Positions 31,174-41,931 of a stretch of 43,154 nt of DNA are shown piece by piece. The DNA comes from Scedosporium boydii (taxonomy: Eukaryota; Ascomycota; Sordariomycetes; Microascales; Microascaceae). Positions within the stretch are counted from its first letter, which is position 1. Every line of letters begins with the position of its first letter. Both the position numbers and the translations under genes were made by a program. The stretch spans positions 1 to 43,154 of the forward strand of contig NJFT01000290.1 of NCBI GenBank assembly GCA_002221725.1. The letters are read 5' to 3'. Below the pieces are notes generated by a model, which ran no database searches, had not been told where the DNA came from, and worked only from the letters and a program-made list of their open reading frames with translations.

Positions 31174-33222
31174 ATGATGGCTAGAGGAGAAACTTGTTTT
31201 CAGCAAGACTTCCCTAACACCATCAAGCCCGTGTTTCCATATAGCACTGGGTGTGTGTTATATTATCCCCCATCTTCAAACTTTTAATTAACTAACTTGT
31301 TTCTAGGAACTGGTCGATGTCTCGGCATAGCAAGGAGATTGCCGCCTATGCTGGTACCAACCCCTACCCTGCCACTTACAGGTTTGACAATTCCCACGAC
31401 TGCATGATCAGCATTTCCCAGGGTGCCGTGCAGAACGCTTTCCAGCTGGCCGAGGATGTAAAAGCCATCCGCCGGAGGCCCGGTTCGGTCATGTTCCTGC
31501 GCACCTGCGACGAACCCGATGACGTGGCTCACGAGTTCACAGTTCTCATCTGGCATGGATTTACCGTATGTGGTTTGCATCTACTTTTTACTGTTCTGTT
31601 CGTTATGTTTTTACTAACTGCCCAATCAGAAGCACGATTCCTTCTTCCCGTCTCTCCGCCGCCGACTCTCCGATGACTCGCGTCTTTCCCTCGCCTTCGA
31701 TCTCCCGCCCCCAAACCTTGAGCACGAGGACTCCGAAGGAACGAAAGATACCAACTTCTGGGAAACGAGGCGTATCGCAATGAAGAGGGAATGGACCGAC
31801 GCCAAATGCGACATCGCCATCAGGATCCGGCGCCCGTGCGCAAAGCATGTGAACTCTGTGGCGAGGAACTGCCGAATCCATGCCTATGATAGCTTCGCCG
31901 ATGGTCAGTGGGTTGGGCGTGAACCGGGTAAACGACAGTACTACCTGAAGTTCGATTCTGGACTTCAGGTCGCTCGACGTCGGGTGGAGGCCGCCTACGC
32001 GACCTTTGAGGAGGGTGAGCTCCTTGGACAAGAGCCAATCAACCACCTTCTCAAGAGAGATTTTCAGACCGCCTCGGGGTTTCGATCCCTGCTAGGCGAC
32101 TGGGCCTCGGGCTCTAGCTCCACTATGACAGACGGCTCAGCTCCTCGCCCCCTGGCACTCTCTCGTATTGGCATCCTCAGCTCTGTTGACGACCGCATCT
32201 CTAGCGCAGTCGCAAGGAGGGTTAGTGCTGACACCGAATCCCTCAAATCTACTTGGCTTGGCATTGTAGTTATCACTGGCCCCGCCGGCTCTGGCAAGAC
32301 CGAGCTCCTCGCCCTGACGGCTAGGCTGTACATAGCGCATCCGAACATTGGCAATGTCGTATGCAGTGCCCCAACGCGCAGCGCTACCAGTAGCTTCGCC
32401 CACCGCCTGTTCCGCATCTGCCAAGAGATCGCGAGAGAGACTAATTCCAAGTCGCCGCTGGTTATCCGGGTCGGCACGGTCCAGGCGGAGGTTACGGCCT
32501 TTCTCAAGCTTGCTGCCGCTAATTCCAGGGGCATGGAGGAAGAGGAAGTTGTTGATCTCTGCAGACTAGGCCAATGGTCGTTACACTTGTCGCCATGTCA
32601 GTGGCTTCTGAAGGTTGTTGGGGCTGCTGGATTTTCCCTCCGCGCCACCGATGCCGACTCCCTCTACACCCTCCGGCGCTACACCCAGGACAGCCCCAAG
32701 TTTAGACGTCTTCGCCAGTTCGTAGCGGACGAAAGCCCCTTCGAAGAGGGGAATACAGAGAGCCTGTTCCCGATGGTTCGGGATCTCATCGAGGAGGTTA
32801 TCATGCTTGCAGATGCGGTCTGCGCAACACCCTTCGGTCTAAGCCAAGAGCCATACGCAAAATTTAACCGCGAAGAGGCTAAAGCTATTGTGCTGGACGA
32901 CGTAGGATCTATGCTTCAGGCCGACGCTCTTCTTGTTTGGGGTCAGGGCTGCAGGCCTTGCGTCATGGCTGGCGACCCTAAAGAGTCGCCGGCAGTCCCA
33001 TCTTACTGCGAGATGCGGAATGGCCGGGTCATCAACATGTTCTCTGAGTTTGCGAAGATATCGCAGCTTGTTCACGTGGTGAGGATGGGGTGGCCTTGCT
33101 TCATTCTGAACGGTCAGTTCCGCAGGGGCGACTTTGTGGCGAGGGGTGCGCAGCGTGGTGGAGAGCGCGGTGGGAGGGCTCCATGGAGCGGTAGGGGCCA
33201 GAGTAGGGGTTATTACGTATAA
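31174..33222 (+). CDS. Truncated superfamily-1 (UPF1/AAA_11-like) helicase with RGG tail
   Basis: Exons 31174-31250, 31307-31565 and 31630-33222 give 642 residues; introns are GTGTGT...ACTAAC...CTAG and GTATGT...CTAAC...CAG. Walker A is GPAGSGKT (329-336). Motif Ia is APTRSATSSF. The Walker B region is IVLDDVGSM, with DD (535-536) in place of the usual DE. Motif III-like GDPKESPAVPS and a QFRR, in place of QYRM, near 609 follow. A normal family member then has roughly 200 residues with motifs IV-VI; here it ends at once in a Gly/Arg-rich tail (GAQRGGERGGRAP). The N-terminal 320 residues are unrecognised. It may bind ATP and RNA but is unlikely to be a full helicase. The start at 31174 is the first intact ATG; coding-like sequence extends upstream but is broken. 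Confidence 0.65.
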
Positions 33223-34881
33223 ATCGTGGACAGGTTTGCAGTATAATTAATTGAAGCTGATTCGTTGTAAATATGGTCACAAATCCCTAGAATCCAACCT
33301 CGTCTTTCACGGCGCCCTTGAGCAGCGTGCTGCTCCCCATGCGGCTCTTAAGCAGTCTCCTTTTCTGTCTCTCACTCTCTCCCTCTTTGTTTTGCCTATT
33401 ATTTACTCTATTTTATTTTTGTTCTTCACACCTTTCATTTCGAACCCCAAGTGGTTCCGTTGTTTGCGGGCCCGGATCCTTGCTCACCAGACAAGCTCCT
33501 GATAAGTTAGCTCATACACGCATACACCCTCCAATCATGTCCCGATCCGGATCCGTCCTAGTAAATCTCTCCAGGGATCTTAAATGTTAGTGCGAGAGAT
33601 CATTGCCACCACCTAACATATCCTAGATCAAGTGTTGAAAAGGTATATCTTATAACAATTTATATTTGGAAATACATATTTAGTACTTGTCACGAGATGT
33701 GTCAGGTGGTAGAATCTGATCTCCTACGCTAACGTTTAAGATCCCTGTAGAGGATTAGATGTTATGGGTTTACAGCAGTTTTACTGGCAGGATTGCAACG
33801 TAACTCTTATTGGCCGAGTAATCTGAGGAACTAAGCGCGACGAGGAGAGATCGTCACGATGAAGTCTGGTTGATGTCATCAGTCTTGCAGATCCGCGGAT
33901 ACGCCAGTTTTCTTCACTTCATGACAATGTGAAATGATATCCGTCATTTCCGTGGGATTTTACATGTACCGTCGGGTTGGCTTTCCCCAGGACAGGCACG
34001 TCTGAGAAGCCCGTTGTGGTCATGATGCTTGGATAGGAAAATTTACGAAAAGGGGCTTCTGACTGACCCAGAAGCCCGAGTTGCAATGGCAGAGTGGTAC
34101 CTTGTACTGAAGGATAAGGCGGTCCAAGACGGCGTGGAAAACTTTCATGTTATCTCTGGCCAAGGGAGGAGTAGATGGCAAGCGAATTAAATGTGGAGAA
34201 CGATCGAGAAGTCGCAGCCAGGGGACACCAACTCGCGTGTAGATGCTACCCTGGGATGTAGTCTAGGGGTGCTCCGGCCGAGGATTCCATTCCGCTTCGA
34301 AACTAGAGGGGATCATTTTCACCCTTTATAAGTACTACGATCCGAAGCCGAAGATTATTAGATGCCCCATAGTCTCGTCCTATATTCCCAAGAACTGGGC
34401 ATTCATATCGAGCGTATGGGTATAACATTTCCATCTGGGTTCGTATGTGTGAATTTAAACCTATCTTCTTGTCCCCGCCGTGGAGGGAAGGTCAGAAGAT
34501 CAGCATGTGTACCTCACCAGTTTGATCTATCCACGCCATCGAGGGCCGCCTCGTGCTCATATTCTGTGTCAAGCTACACCCGCTCCCAGGAAGTCTGAGA
34601 TACCTATTTAGGTTGGAGTACAGCCCAGATAACCCCCAAAGAAGGATACCTCCACCATTCCGTCACTGTGACCCTGGATGGTTGGAGGTAGTCTGATACG
34701 TAACAACCTGACATTTGTAGACTTTGAAGGCCGTGGAAATACATATTCTTGGCAATCCCTTTTTCGCATGATCCTCCCCAACCATACACTAGAATAGAAG
34801 CGCACTCCGAACTCATCGCTTCGACATTACTCCATGTAACCACAACCGCATCGACGAAAAGCTAAGATCAATACCGCCAAG
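33223..34881. other. Intergenic
   Basis: A pyrimidine-rich stretch lies at about 33357-33440. Only short motif-free frames occur. The last 100 bases should hold the promoter of the hemerythrin-like gene. Confidence 0.45.
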
Positions 34882-35638
34882 ATGGCTACGTCTTTATTTG
34901 CGAAGCGAATATCTCCTGCCGTCTTCGGGCGGCGCATGGTTTTCCATCACCAGCGCTATTTCGGCGCATCGGCCATCTTCATGGCCCGGATCTCGGATGC
35001 CATCAAGCAGGACCACCAAGCGCTGCAAGAGGCCCATGACAATATCATCGCGGCCAAAGACCCAGAGGAGAGGATTCGTTGGCGCAATCTATTCGCATGG
35101 GAGCTCGCACGTCACACGATCGCGGAGGAGCTATTAGTATACCCTGCATTCGAGAAGCACCTCTCTGACGGAAAGGACTTAGCTGCAAAGGACCGAGAGG
35201 AACACATCCTGGTAAGGCCGGCCAACGCTTATACCCCACACTGCAGGCATACTCTGATTCCTATGTTTGGCTCGTGGTTATACTGATAACTTTTCGTTTG
35301 CACATCAGATGAGAAAGGAGCTTCAGGAGTTGCAAGCCATGACAGCCGATCACCCAGAGTTCATAGCCACCCTCAGCAGCCTATGGGGAAATTTCAGACA
35401 ACACATTCAAGACGAGGAGCATGAAGACATCGCTGCTCTTGAGAAAGCCATTTCGGCCGACGAGTCGGACGCGTTGGTCAGGAGCTTTCAGCGCACCAAG
35501 ATGCTGACGCCAACGAGGAGTCATTCCAGTTTACCCAGCAAGCCACCGTTCGAGAATATTGAGGCGTTGTTGGCAGCACCTTTGGAGAGAATCAGGGAGC
35601 TATTTGCGCAGTATCCAGAAGAGAAACCGGCAATGTAA
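34882..35638 (+). CDS. Hemerythrin-like (HHE cation-binding) protein, probably mitochondrial
   Basis: Exons 34882-35211 and 35309-35638 give 219 residues; the intron is GTAAGG...CATCAG and phase 0. Residues 1-31 are Arg-rich and free of acidic residues, as in a mitochondrial presequence. The four-helix HHE fold follows, with DHQAL (H45), RHTIAEELLVYP (H78, E82), EEHIL (H108) and QHIQDEEH (H142, E146, H148). These are the expected ligands of a di-iron site. Proteins of this type bind oxygen, sense iron or oxygen, or handle nitrosative stress; which applies here is unknown. The C-terminal 50 residues contain a Pro/Ser linker and an amphipathic helix ERIRELFAQY. No related gene lies adjacent. 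Confidence 0.88.
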
Positions 35639-37350
35639 CAATTTGGCCATCGCCTTGGAAAGCTAGGATGATTTATGACTGCTATGATACGATTACGAGG
35701 ACGAGACGTTCTTCCTTTGTTTTTCGAGTTTAGAAATTGAACGAACTATTATGTGATTGATATTGGGTTGGGTAAATGGCGCAATGATTGGGACACTTGA
35801 GGAGCCGCAGAGCATGTAACAATATAAATTGAGCTATCTCTTTCTTGCAGTTACTGATCACATCAATGAATTTTCAGAGCCCATGCTCGTCAAGGCGATC
35901 ATATACATGCTCCATCGCACATCTCTGTCCCTCGCCAACTTGTAGTCAACCGGCTTTCCAAGGACAGAGCGAAGTAGTGCTCAGTTGATGCTCAAGCTGT
36001 GTTTGGGAGAATGAAACCTAGTCGAGACGAGGTGGTTGCTGCTGTGGAGCTTTTCATAAATCATTGAGTTCTCCCATCGACTTACGTTAACATGAACCCC
36101 GAGGGGCCCCAGCCATTGGGGTCCTCTAGGACAAGGCTCGGCCAACCCCGGCGTGGCCTTTTCTTGTAGGAGACAATGCTCCGCATGACGACAGGGCGTT
36201 CCAGAGCTAATTTTACAAGTTTACCTCGAGAGAATCGGACCGAAACTCGACAGAAGAGATATGCTGTATACGCAGGCTGCTCCAGTCGAGCCAATGTGAT
36301 GAGACGGGCATAGCCTCGGTGTTCCCGGCTGTGAGCGTGGAGTCGTGACAGAAGACTACCCAATTCCGTAAAAGCGAAGAGTAGGACACGATATGCTTGA
36401 AGGTCCCAGCGCTTCCGTAACTCCGGTTCAGGAGTCCCGTCTCATTTCTTAATCAGGTTAAAGAAAGGAGTTGCGTGACAGCATCGTAGGACTTGTAGAA
36501 AACGGACTAAGAAATTGAATCAGAAATACGATAAGAACCTGGCCAGATATGACGCCCAACGTTCTTAAACTTCGGACTCTCGGTGGATCTAGACGAATAG
36601 CGATCTCTCTCCAGCGTTTATGACAGCTCTCCTGCCATGCATCTGAGAGGTACAGAGTCTTCCCCTGAAGCCCGTTCTCTCGCTGTCCGCGGTCGCTGCC
36701 TCCTGGCCTGTAATCACGAGACATGTAACCACTCGCCAAGAGTAACTACCAGCCGGGCAACTCCAAGAGCTCCAATAGTCGCATATTGCAAGGCATCACA
36801 TAAGCATCCTCTCCCAGCCGGGTCCTATGAGATGGTCCTTTTCTTCTTCTGCACATATGGCCCAAACGCCTGGTTAGAATCCCTTATTCGAGCGGGATTT
36901 GGACTGTGGACTCACGGGTCATAGTCTCCGCTACACCTTTTAGCCCGCCGTCCCCCGAAGCCGCGTAGTTTGCAACTCTCACTGTCCCGTCCCTCCTGCC
37001 GAGGCTGGGAACTCCCAGAGTTCGATACGCAGGGGCACCTCGCCCTCGTGTCGGAATAATTGCCCCCCTGGAATTCCAGGCTGAAAATCACACCGCCGGA
37101 AACATCCGCCAAGGAAGAATTTTCGCCCCTAATTTTCACTTAACCAATACACATACAATTCCTTCTAAGAAACAGCTGTTGGATAGGTCCAACAACTCGG
37201 CTAGAGTTGAAGCAATTCTCAGTCTGTTGCTATAGGGTCCCAGCCCAAAACGGCGGTTAGGGTGAACAAAGGTGAGCAGGACATGAGCCAGCCTGAGCAA
37301 AAGCGGCGACGGGTCACGTAGGCTATGGGTAGGTGCTAATTAGGATTGTA
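35639..37350. other. Intergenic
   Basis: No gene supported. Small symmetrical elements are present: an AATCCC/GGGATT hairpin (36878-36899) and a 14-nt palindrome CCTGGAATTCCAGG (37067-37080). An ATG at 37283 reads MSQPEQKRRRVT and stops; it could be a first exon of the orphan ORF that follows, but no good donor supports this. Confidence 0.4.
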
Positions 37351-37617
37351 ATGTATAATTGTTTGGCGACAAAGACGCTTGGTGACGGGGCAGGGACGCG
37401 TTCTGGTGATATCGTTGCCCAATTAGGAGGCAATAGTGTCATTCCGACACGGCCCCTGTCCGCCTTATTCGGCCAGCCCGCTCAGCTCCTCGAACACAGG
37501 GAAACCGTTGACCAATTCCGCGACGGAATCGATCCCACGTGGTGGAGGCAGAAGGTGGTGGGCATCGGGAACTGCCGTCTAAAGGTTGGCGAATCTACCA
37601 TCTTCGTCAATTATTGA
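37351..37617 (+). CDS. Small orphan reading frame, 88 residues
   Basis: From the ATG at 37351 the frame reads MYNCLATKTLGDGAG and ends KVGESTIFVNY. Codon use in the centre (SALFGQPAQLLEHRETVDQF) looks like real coding sequence and the composition is balanced, but I recognise no family. The first residues look weak, so a true 5' exon may be missing; MSQPEQKRRR at 37283-37312 is a candidate. It sits 184 bases before the broken membrane-protein gene. It could equally be a remnant of a longer gene. Confidence 0.35.
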   Translation: MYNCLATKTLGDGAGTRSGDIVAQLGGNSVIPTRPLSALFGQPAQLLEHRETVDQFRDGIDPTWWRQKVVGIGNCRLKVGESTIFVNY

Positions 37618-37801
37618 TGGTGAACTATTGATTTTGTGCTTGAAGCAGTGTATGTGCATGTTTTACGTCGTGACCGGGCTGTGTGGATGGAGGATTCGCC
37701 ATCAATATTCGGAAGGCTACATAAAACATTGTTCCTCCTGCGGTATGTGTGTTCGTGAGTGGAATTAAAGATGGACCTCTCTTCGCTATCAGTTCCTAAA
37801 G

Positions 37802-39450
37802 ATGCAAAGACAACTTCATTTATTTGTTATAATTATATTCGGAGTCAAATTTGCGGCTGCGACCTTGGATGATTTGGATTGCTCTTGCCCTGGGAACTTC
37901 CAGCATAAAAGGTGCCTTGATCTCGACAGCGAGGAATTGACCTTCCGTCGGGATAATTGGCAGGAGGGCAATTACCTCCTCAAGAATAAGACGCATATCA
38001 AAGATGGTTTCGATCATAATGTGTGCCTCAAGGCCTATAGGGCGGAATTGGGCTTCAGCGAAAACTGCAGGCTTATAATTCCTCTTCAGATGTGCGAAAG
38101 AAATTGAGGGGGCCATCGCTGGTATAGACCGCTGCAGGTGTCCAACAGGCTTCGCTGGTTTATTCCGGTGCTTCTACTGGCAGGAAATCTGCTCCTCACG
38201 CCGCTGCCCTGGTACTGGAAGTTGTTTACCATGGCGCATCTCCTAGGCGACCCTATTGACTCGATAAGGAGCTTCATTCAGACGTTGGAAATCAAGCATG
38301 ACTACCGAATATGGGCCGAGAGGGAGCTCCGAGACGTATGGCCGGACTTGGCCAAGGACCTAGCCACCGTCGCCTACGGGCTTGACACGCTACAGGCCTG
38401 GAGAAAGGACACTATCAAGGGTGCCCTTGAAGACCTTATATCAGATCCTCGGTTCCACGATGCGGTAACAGACGTAGCCGTATACATGAATACCGCTACC
38501 GTAACGGCCGTGGCCCCTAATCTGCTCGCCATGTTTGTTTTCATTGCGCAGATCGTCAGCGAATTCACGATTGGGGACGAATCATACGGAGAGCAAAAGC
38601 CGCCTGGGAACCGGATCGCGTTTGCTATTCTCTACTCATGGATGCTGCTCACAGCTCTGCTCAGCACCGCCTGCCATCGATTCTACCAGGCTGACTCTTA
38701 CCCATTGGCCGTGGAAAAGATGGCTACCTGGCTTGGTGTGCCCCCCCAGGAGCTAGGCCTACAGAGTACCCTTTTCGAGTGCCGAAACGAACAAGGTGCT
38801 CCCTTGTCCTCTCCATGGTCTGGAGGGATATATAGCTACCGCCCGGAAAAGTGCTTGCTACGGAACCCTAAAACGGGTTTGCGAGAGTGGGGTCTCATTC
38901 GAGCGACCGTCCTGTCATCCCTTTCCATCGCAGTCGCAGCTTTTCTCGGTGGGTGGATATCATATCGAACGCCATCAGGGGAGTTTACGATGCGCTGCAC
39001 CGTGCAGCTTGGGATATTCTTGGTCTGGAACTTATCCTTCGTGTTTACAAACACGCTCAACGCACATGCCAACTCGAACCAACGAAACAACGAGCTAGCC
39101 GACTTACATTTAGAACGGATGCGCATACTGGTAGTCACGGGTGCCAAAGACATATTGTAGCAGGCGTCACACTCGCAATGGTCGGAGCAGTGTATGGGGG
39201 TGTGTTTAACTCTTGTTTTGGCTGGAGCAATGGCATCAGCGGTCTTGTCCGCGACGACGTTCGTGTGGACCTTAGTATGGATCTCATTCTGAAGGAAAAT
39301 TCAAAAGGAATTTATCCAGCACTAGTCGCCGTCGCTGTGTCCCTGCAGTTCGTTCTTTTTGCGGTGAGTTGGTACCAGTCGAGACGTTGGGCCTCTGATA
39401 CTACACGGCGGATTTGGGCTTATTATGCTCGGTGGTTCCATCGGCGTTAG
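37802..39450 (+). pseudogene. Decayed intronless relative of the 14.5-kb multipass membrane protein
   Basis: The copy starts with a signal peptide (MQRQLHLFVIIIFGVKFAAA) and a Cys-containing N-terminus. It then shares the landmarks of the intact gene: RLRWFIPVLLLAGN, LLGDPIDSIRSF, a PPGNRIAFAILYSWM helix, PWSGGIYSYRPEK, SYRTPSGEF...RC and a last-helix block FNSCFGW...IYPALVAVAVSLQFVLF. Two lesions interrupt it. A TGA at 38105-38107 replaces the second Cys of the C-x3-C pair (CERN-stop against CQAEC). A one-base loss between about 39130 and 39158 moves the frame inside a helix. No intron can explain either: frames are the same on both sides of the TGA, and no donor/acceptor pair of useful length exists. 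The intron of the intact gene, at FNTCWCW, is absent. The cytosolic tail is much shorter. Confidence 0.75.
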
Positions 39451-39649
39451 AAGTTGAGCATTGATAAATGCCTAAGGATGGTTGGACATACTATTCAAGT
39501 CGGTTTAGGCCTTTATATCATAATACGAGATGTGCGCTTTGAGTTTACATCTAGATTAGAGGTAAAGATATGGTGAGAGCTTTGATTCTCTTTGACTTGG
39601 GCGATCTCACTTGAATCCTTTCCCGGACGTGTCATAGACTCTAATATTA

Positions 39650-39712
39650 GCTGGGCCTGCCATCTTAGAGGAGGTTAAAGGGCCAGGGTGCCACTTCGCC
39701 CCGCTTGAACGC
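39650..39712 (+). repeat. Direct repeat copy 1
   Basis: Matches 41852-41931 in the same orientation. The last 24 bases (39689-39712, ending CCGCTTGAACGC) differ at one position only, C here against T there. Most other differences are C/T or G/A, plus an indel in the middle. Confidence 0.7.
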
Positions 39713-41851
39713 TACTCACCTTGTCGTTTTCGCTGATTGCTAGCGTTCCGACAACACCCGATCAGGCAATATGCTCGATAATCCTCGACGGGCCCGTCGT
39801 GCAGGAGGTTTTGTGTGTAAACTCCTTGACACCTCAGACGACTTTGGGAGATAGCAAACTCCGAATCCCCTTGGTATAACTTGGAATTCCTACTGTTCTT
39901 GTCTAAGTATCGAATCCCGAATCGTCCGATGAGAGTGCACACCCTTTCTCGATTTTCAAACGGCCCTATCTGCAAGGGGCCGGATGAATTCAGTCGGTCT
40001 TGACTCTCCAGTGCTTCAACCCACCCGGGCCCGGAGCGGGATCCACCCTCCTCTTATCATCCCCGATAACAGCCGGAATTCCGGCCGTGTTTCACAATCG
40101 GCAAAACTTGGAGTTCTGTTCGAAGGAATTTACTAGCAGAAAGAACCCTTTTGCAACGATGTGCGTCTGGGACGGCTTTTACGTGCCGTCAAGGGCAGAT
40201 GAGCAAGAGACACCTTCTTGTAACTAGAAACGAGGTTTCCGTCCGATGCGGACCCTTAATCAAGTGGGGCCTCATCCGTGTCGGCTTTGGATATGGCTAC
40301 AATGGTAATCTTAAGACGGATCTATTATAATTACTCCCGTTAGTGATGTGACTCTAAGTAGGGCGAGTCGGGAGCTGTAAGGAATACTGAAGCTAGAGCG
40401 ACTGACACAGAGTCTAACGCAGTGATAATCAAACTCTTGTTTTCCTTCTTGAAATTGCTTGCTTCGTATACGACTATTATCTATACTCCCCTCCACAAAG
40501 GGGCTGGAAAAAAAAAATACACATTCCCCGTCGGATCTAAATTTGTTGGTGTACGAAATCTCTAGCCGGAAGGTCAATTTTTTCCCAACGGAGAATACCT
40601 CAGTAGTGGACCCATTCATGAGCAATCTTGAATCTGTGTATTCTCGACTCCTCTCGAGCAGCCCGCGTGACTAATGAATGAGGATTTCCGAGTTTCATCA
40701 AGAGGGGAAAATACTACAAAAGAAAGAAAAAAAAAAGACAGAGAATCCGATGCCTGGTTTCCTCCGAGATCTCCTTCGAAGTCGTATCTTCGCCCGGCGT
40801 GTCGATTTTACTACAAGTACAACCGGAAAATCCTGGAGGACTAACCGCAGGTGCGGATGATCGAGGGAGGGCGAACAATTGAAAGAACACGGACATCATT
40901 TCTGATGCGAGGGGAAGAGCGCGGGAGATGCGGCCGAGGCTGGGGAATCCCTGCGAAATTGTCTCTTTTATAAGCAAGACAGTGGTTATCATTGCCAGAC
41001 TCGGACCAATTTGTGACCAGCGTCAAAGTTTACATACTATGTAGTACACGGGCCAAGTGGCCCCCAAGCCGTCAAACTGCGAATACGAAATATAACTATA
41101 AGTATGGTTCGAACCCGCTCAGACCTCAGGACCCACGCCAGGGGGCCAGGGGAGAGGTTGTGCCGTCGCTGCGCATATCCCTTCGGTACCAGCAACCAGC
41201 GACGCAGGACAAATCCTTTTTCTTTTCCTCCTTGCCCCGTTTGCCAAACAAGTCGGACAAAAAGAGCCAATAGGTAAAGCCGCTCCCCTGAACTCGTCGT
41301 AGACGTTCAGCAATGCAGAATTTGAGGGTGGTTGAGCGAACGGACCTGCTCGTATGGTGGCGGTGTAAGGGTAAGCATTGACAAAGCGAAATCGTGGCAC
41401 TTGCTCAAATGCAGCTGCGGGCGACGTGACTATGGGTCAATGAACTGAAGAAAAACGTACTTTTAAAATAGCTAACTCTGACGAATTTATTTTCATCTCG
41501 AAGGATAACGGGTCGTCCCTGGCCGTCGATGATATCCGGCCGAGGATTGTGAAGGGATGAGCGTCCATCCCGCCCTCGCCACATCGGCGGAGTCCACGAT
41601 GTTAATGTGCCCGCACGGACACTTCCGCAAGAGCGTAATCCTGGTTCGATGTTGGTGGCTTTATCCCAAACGGGAAAGTTAAAAATGGGGAAGTGCACGC
41701 ACATGTCCCCTCAAACTTCAATCTCTTAGGATTCTGGAGAAGGACACGAACCTGGCTTTTCCCCGAGCCAGACCAACTTGGGCGAACCCCCAAGATTGAG
41801 GAAAGGATCGCCGCTGTCAATATTTGCGGTTGGACCATGGGACTCAAGCCT

Positions 41852-41931
41852 GCTGGACCAGCCACCTTATAGGTGGATTTAAAGGAGGTCAAAGGGTCAA
41901 GTCAATGTGCCACTTTGCCCCGCTTGAACGC
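41852..41931 (+). repeat. Direct repeat copy 2
   Basis: Partner of 39650-39712, about 2.2 kb apart. The core is at 41908-41931. Copy 2 carries roughly 17 extra bases (around TATAGGTGGATTT and GTCAAT). The pair could be remnants of a dispersed element or a degraded long terminal repeat; neither copy alone identifies it. Confidence 0.7.

Noticed and set aside
38105..38107. UGA as a selenocysteine codon
   Set aside because: Codon position at a Cys is suggestive, but ascomycetes are not known to have the machinery, and the same gene also has a frameshift, so a dead copy explains both.
41405..41892. Overlapping minus-strand frames, one with a segment DIIDGQGRPVILRDENKF
   Set aside because: The phrase recalls the entry to some GH5 glycosidases (GRPVILRG), but the following residues do not fit and no catalytic motif is present.
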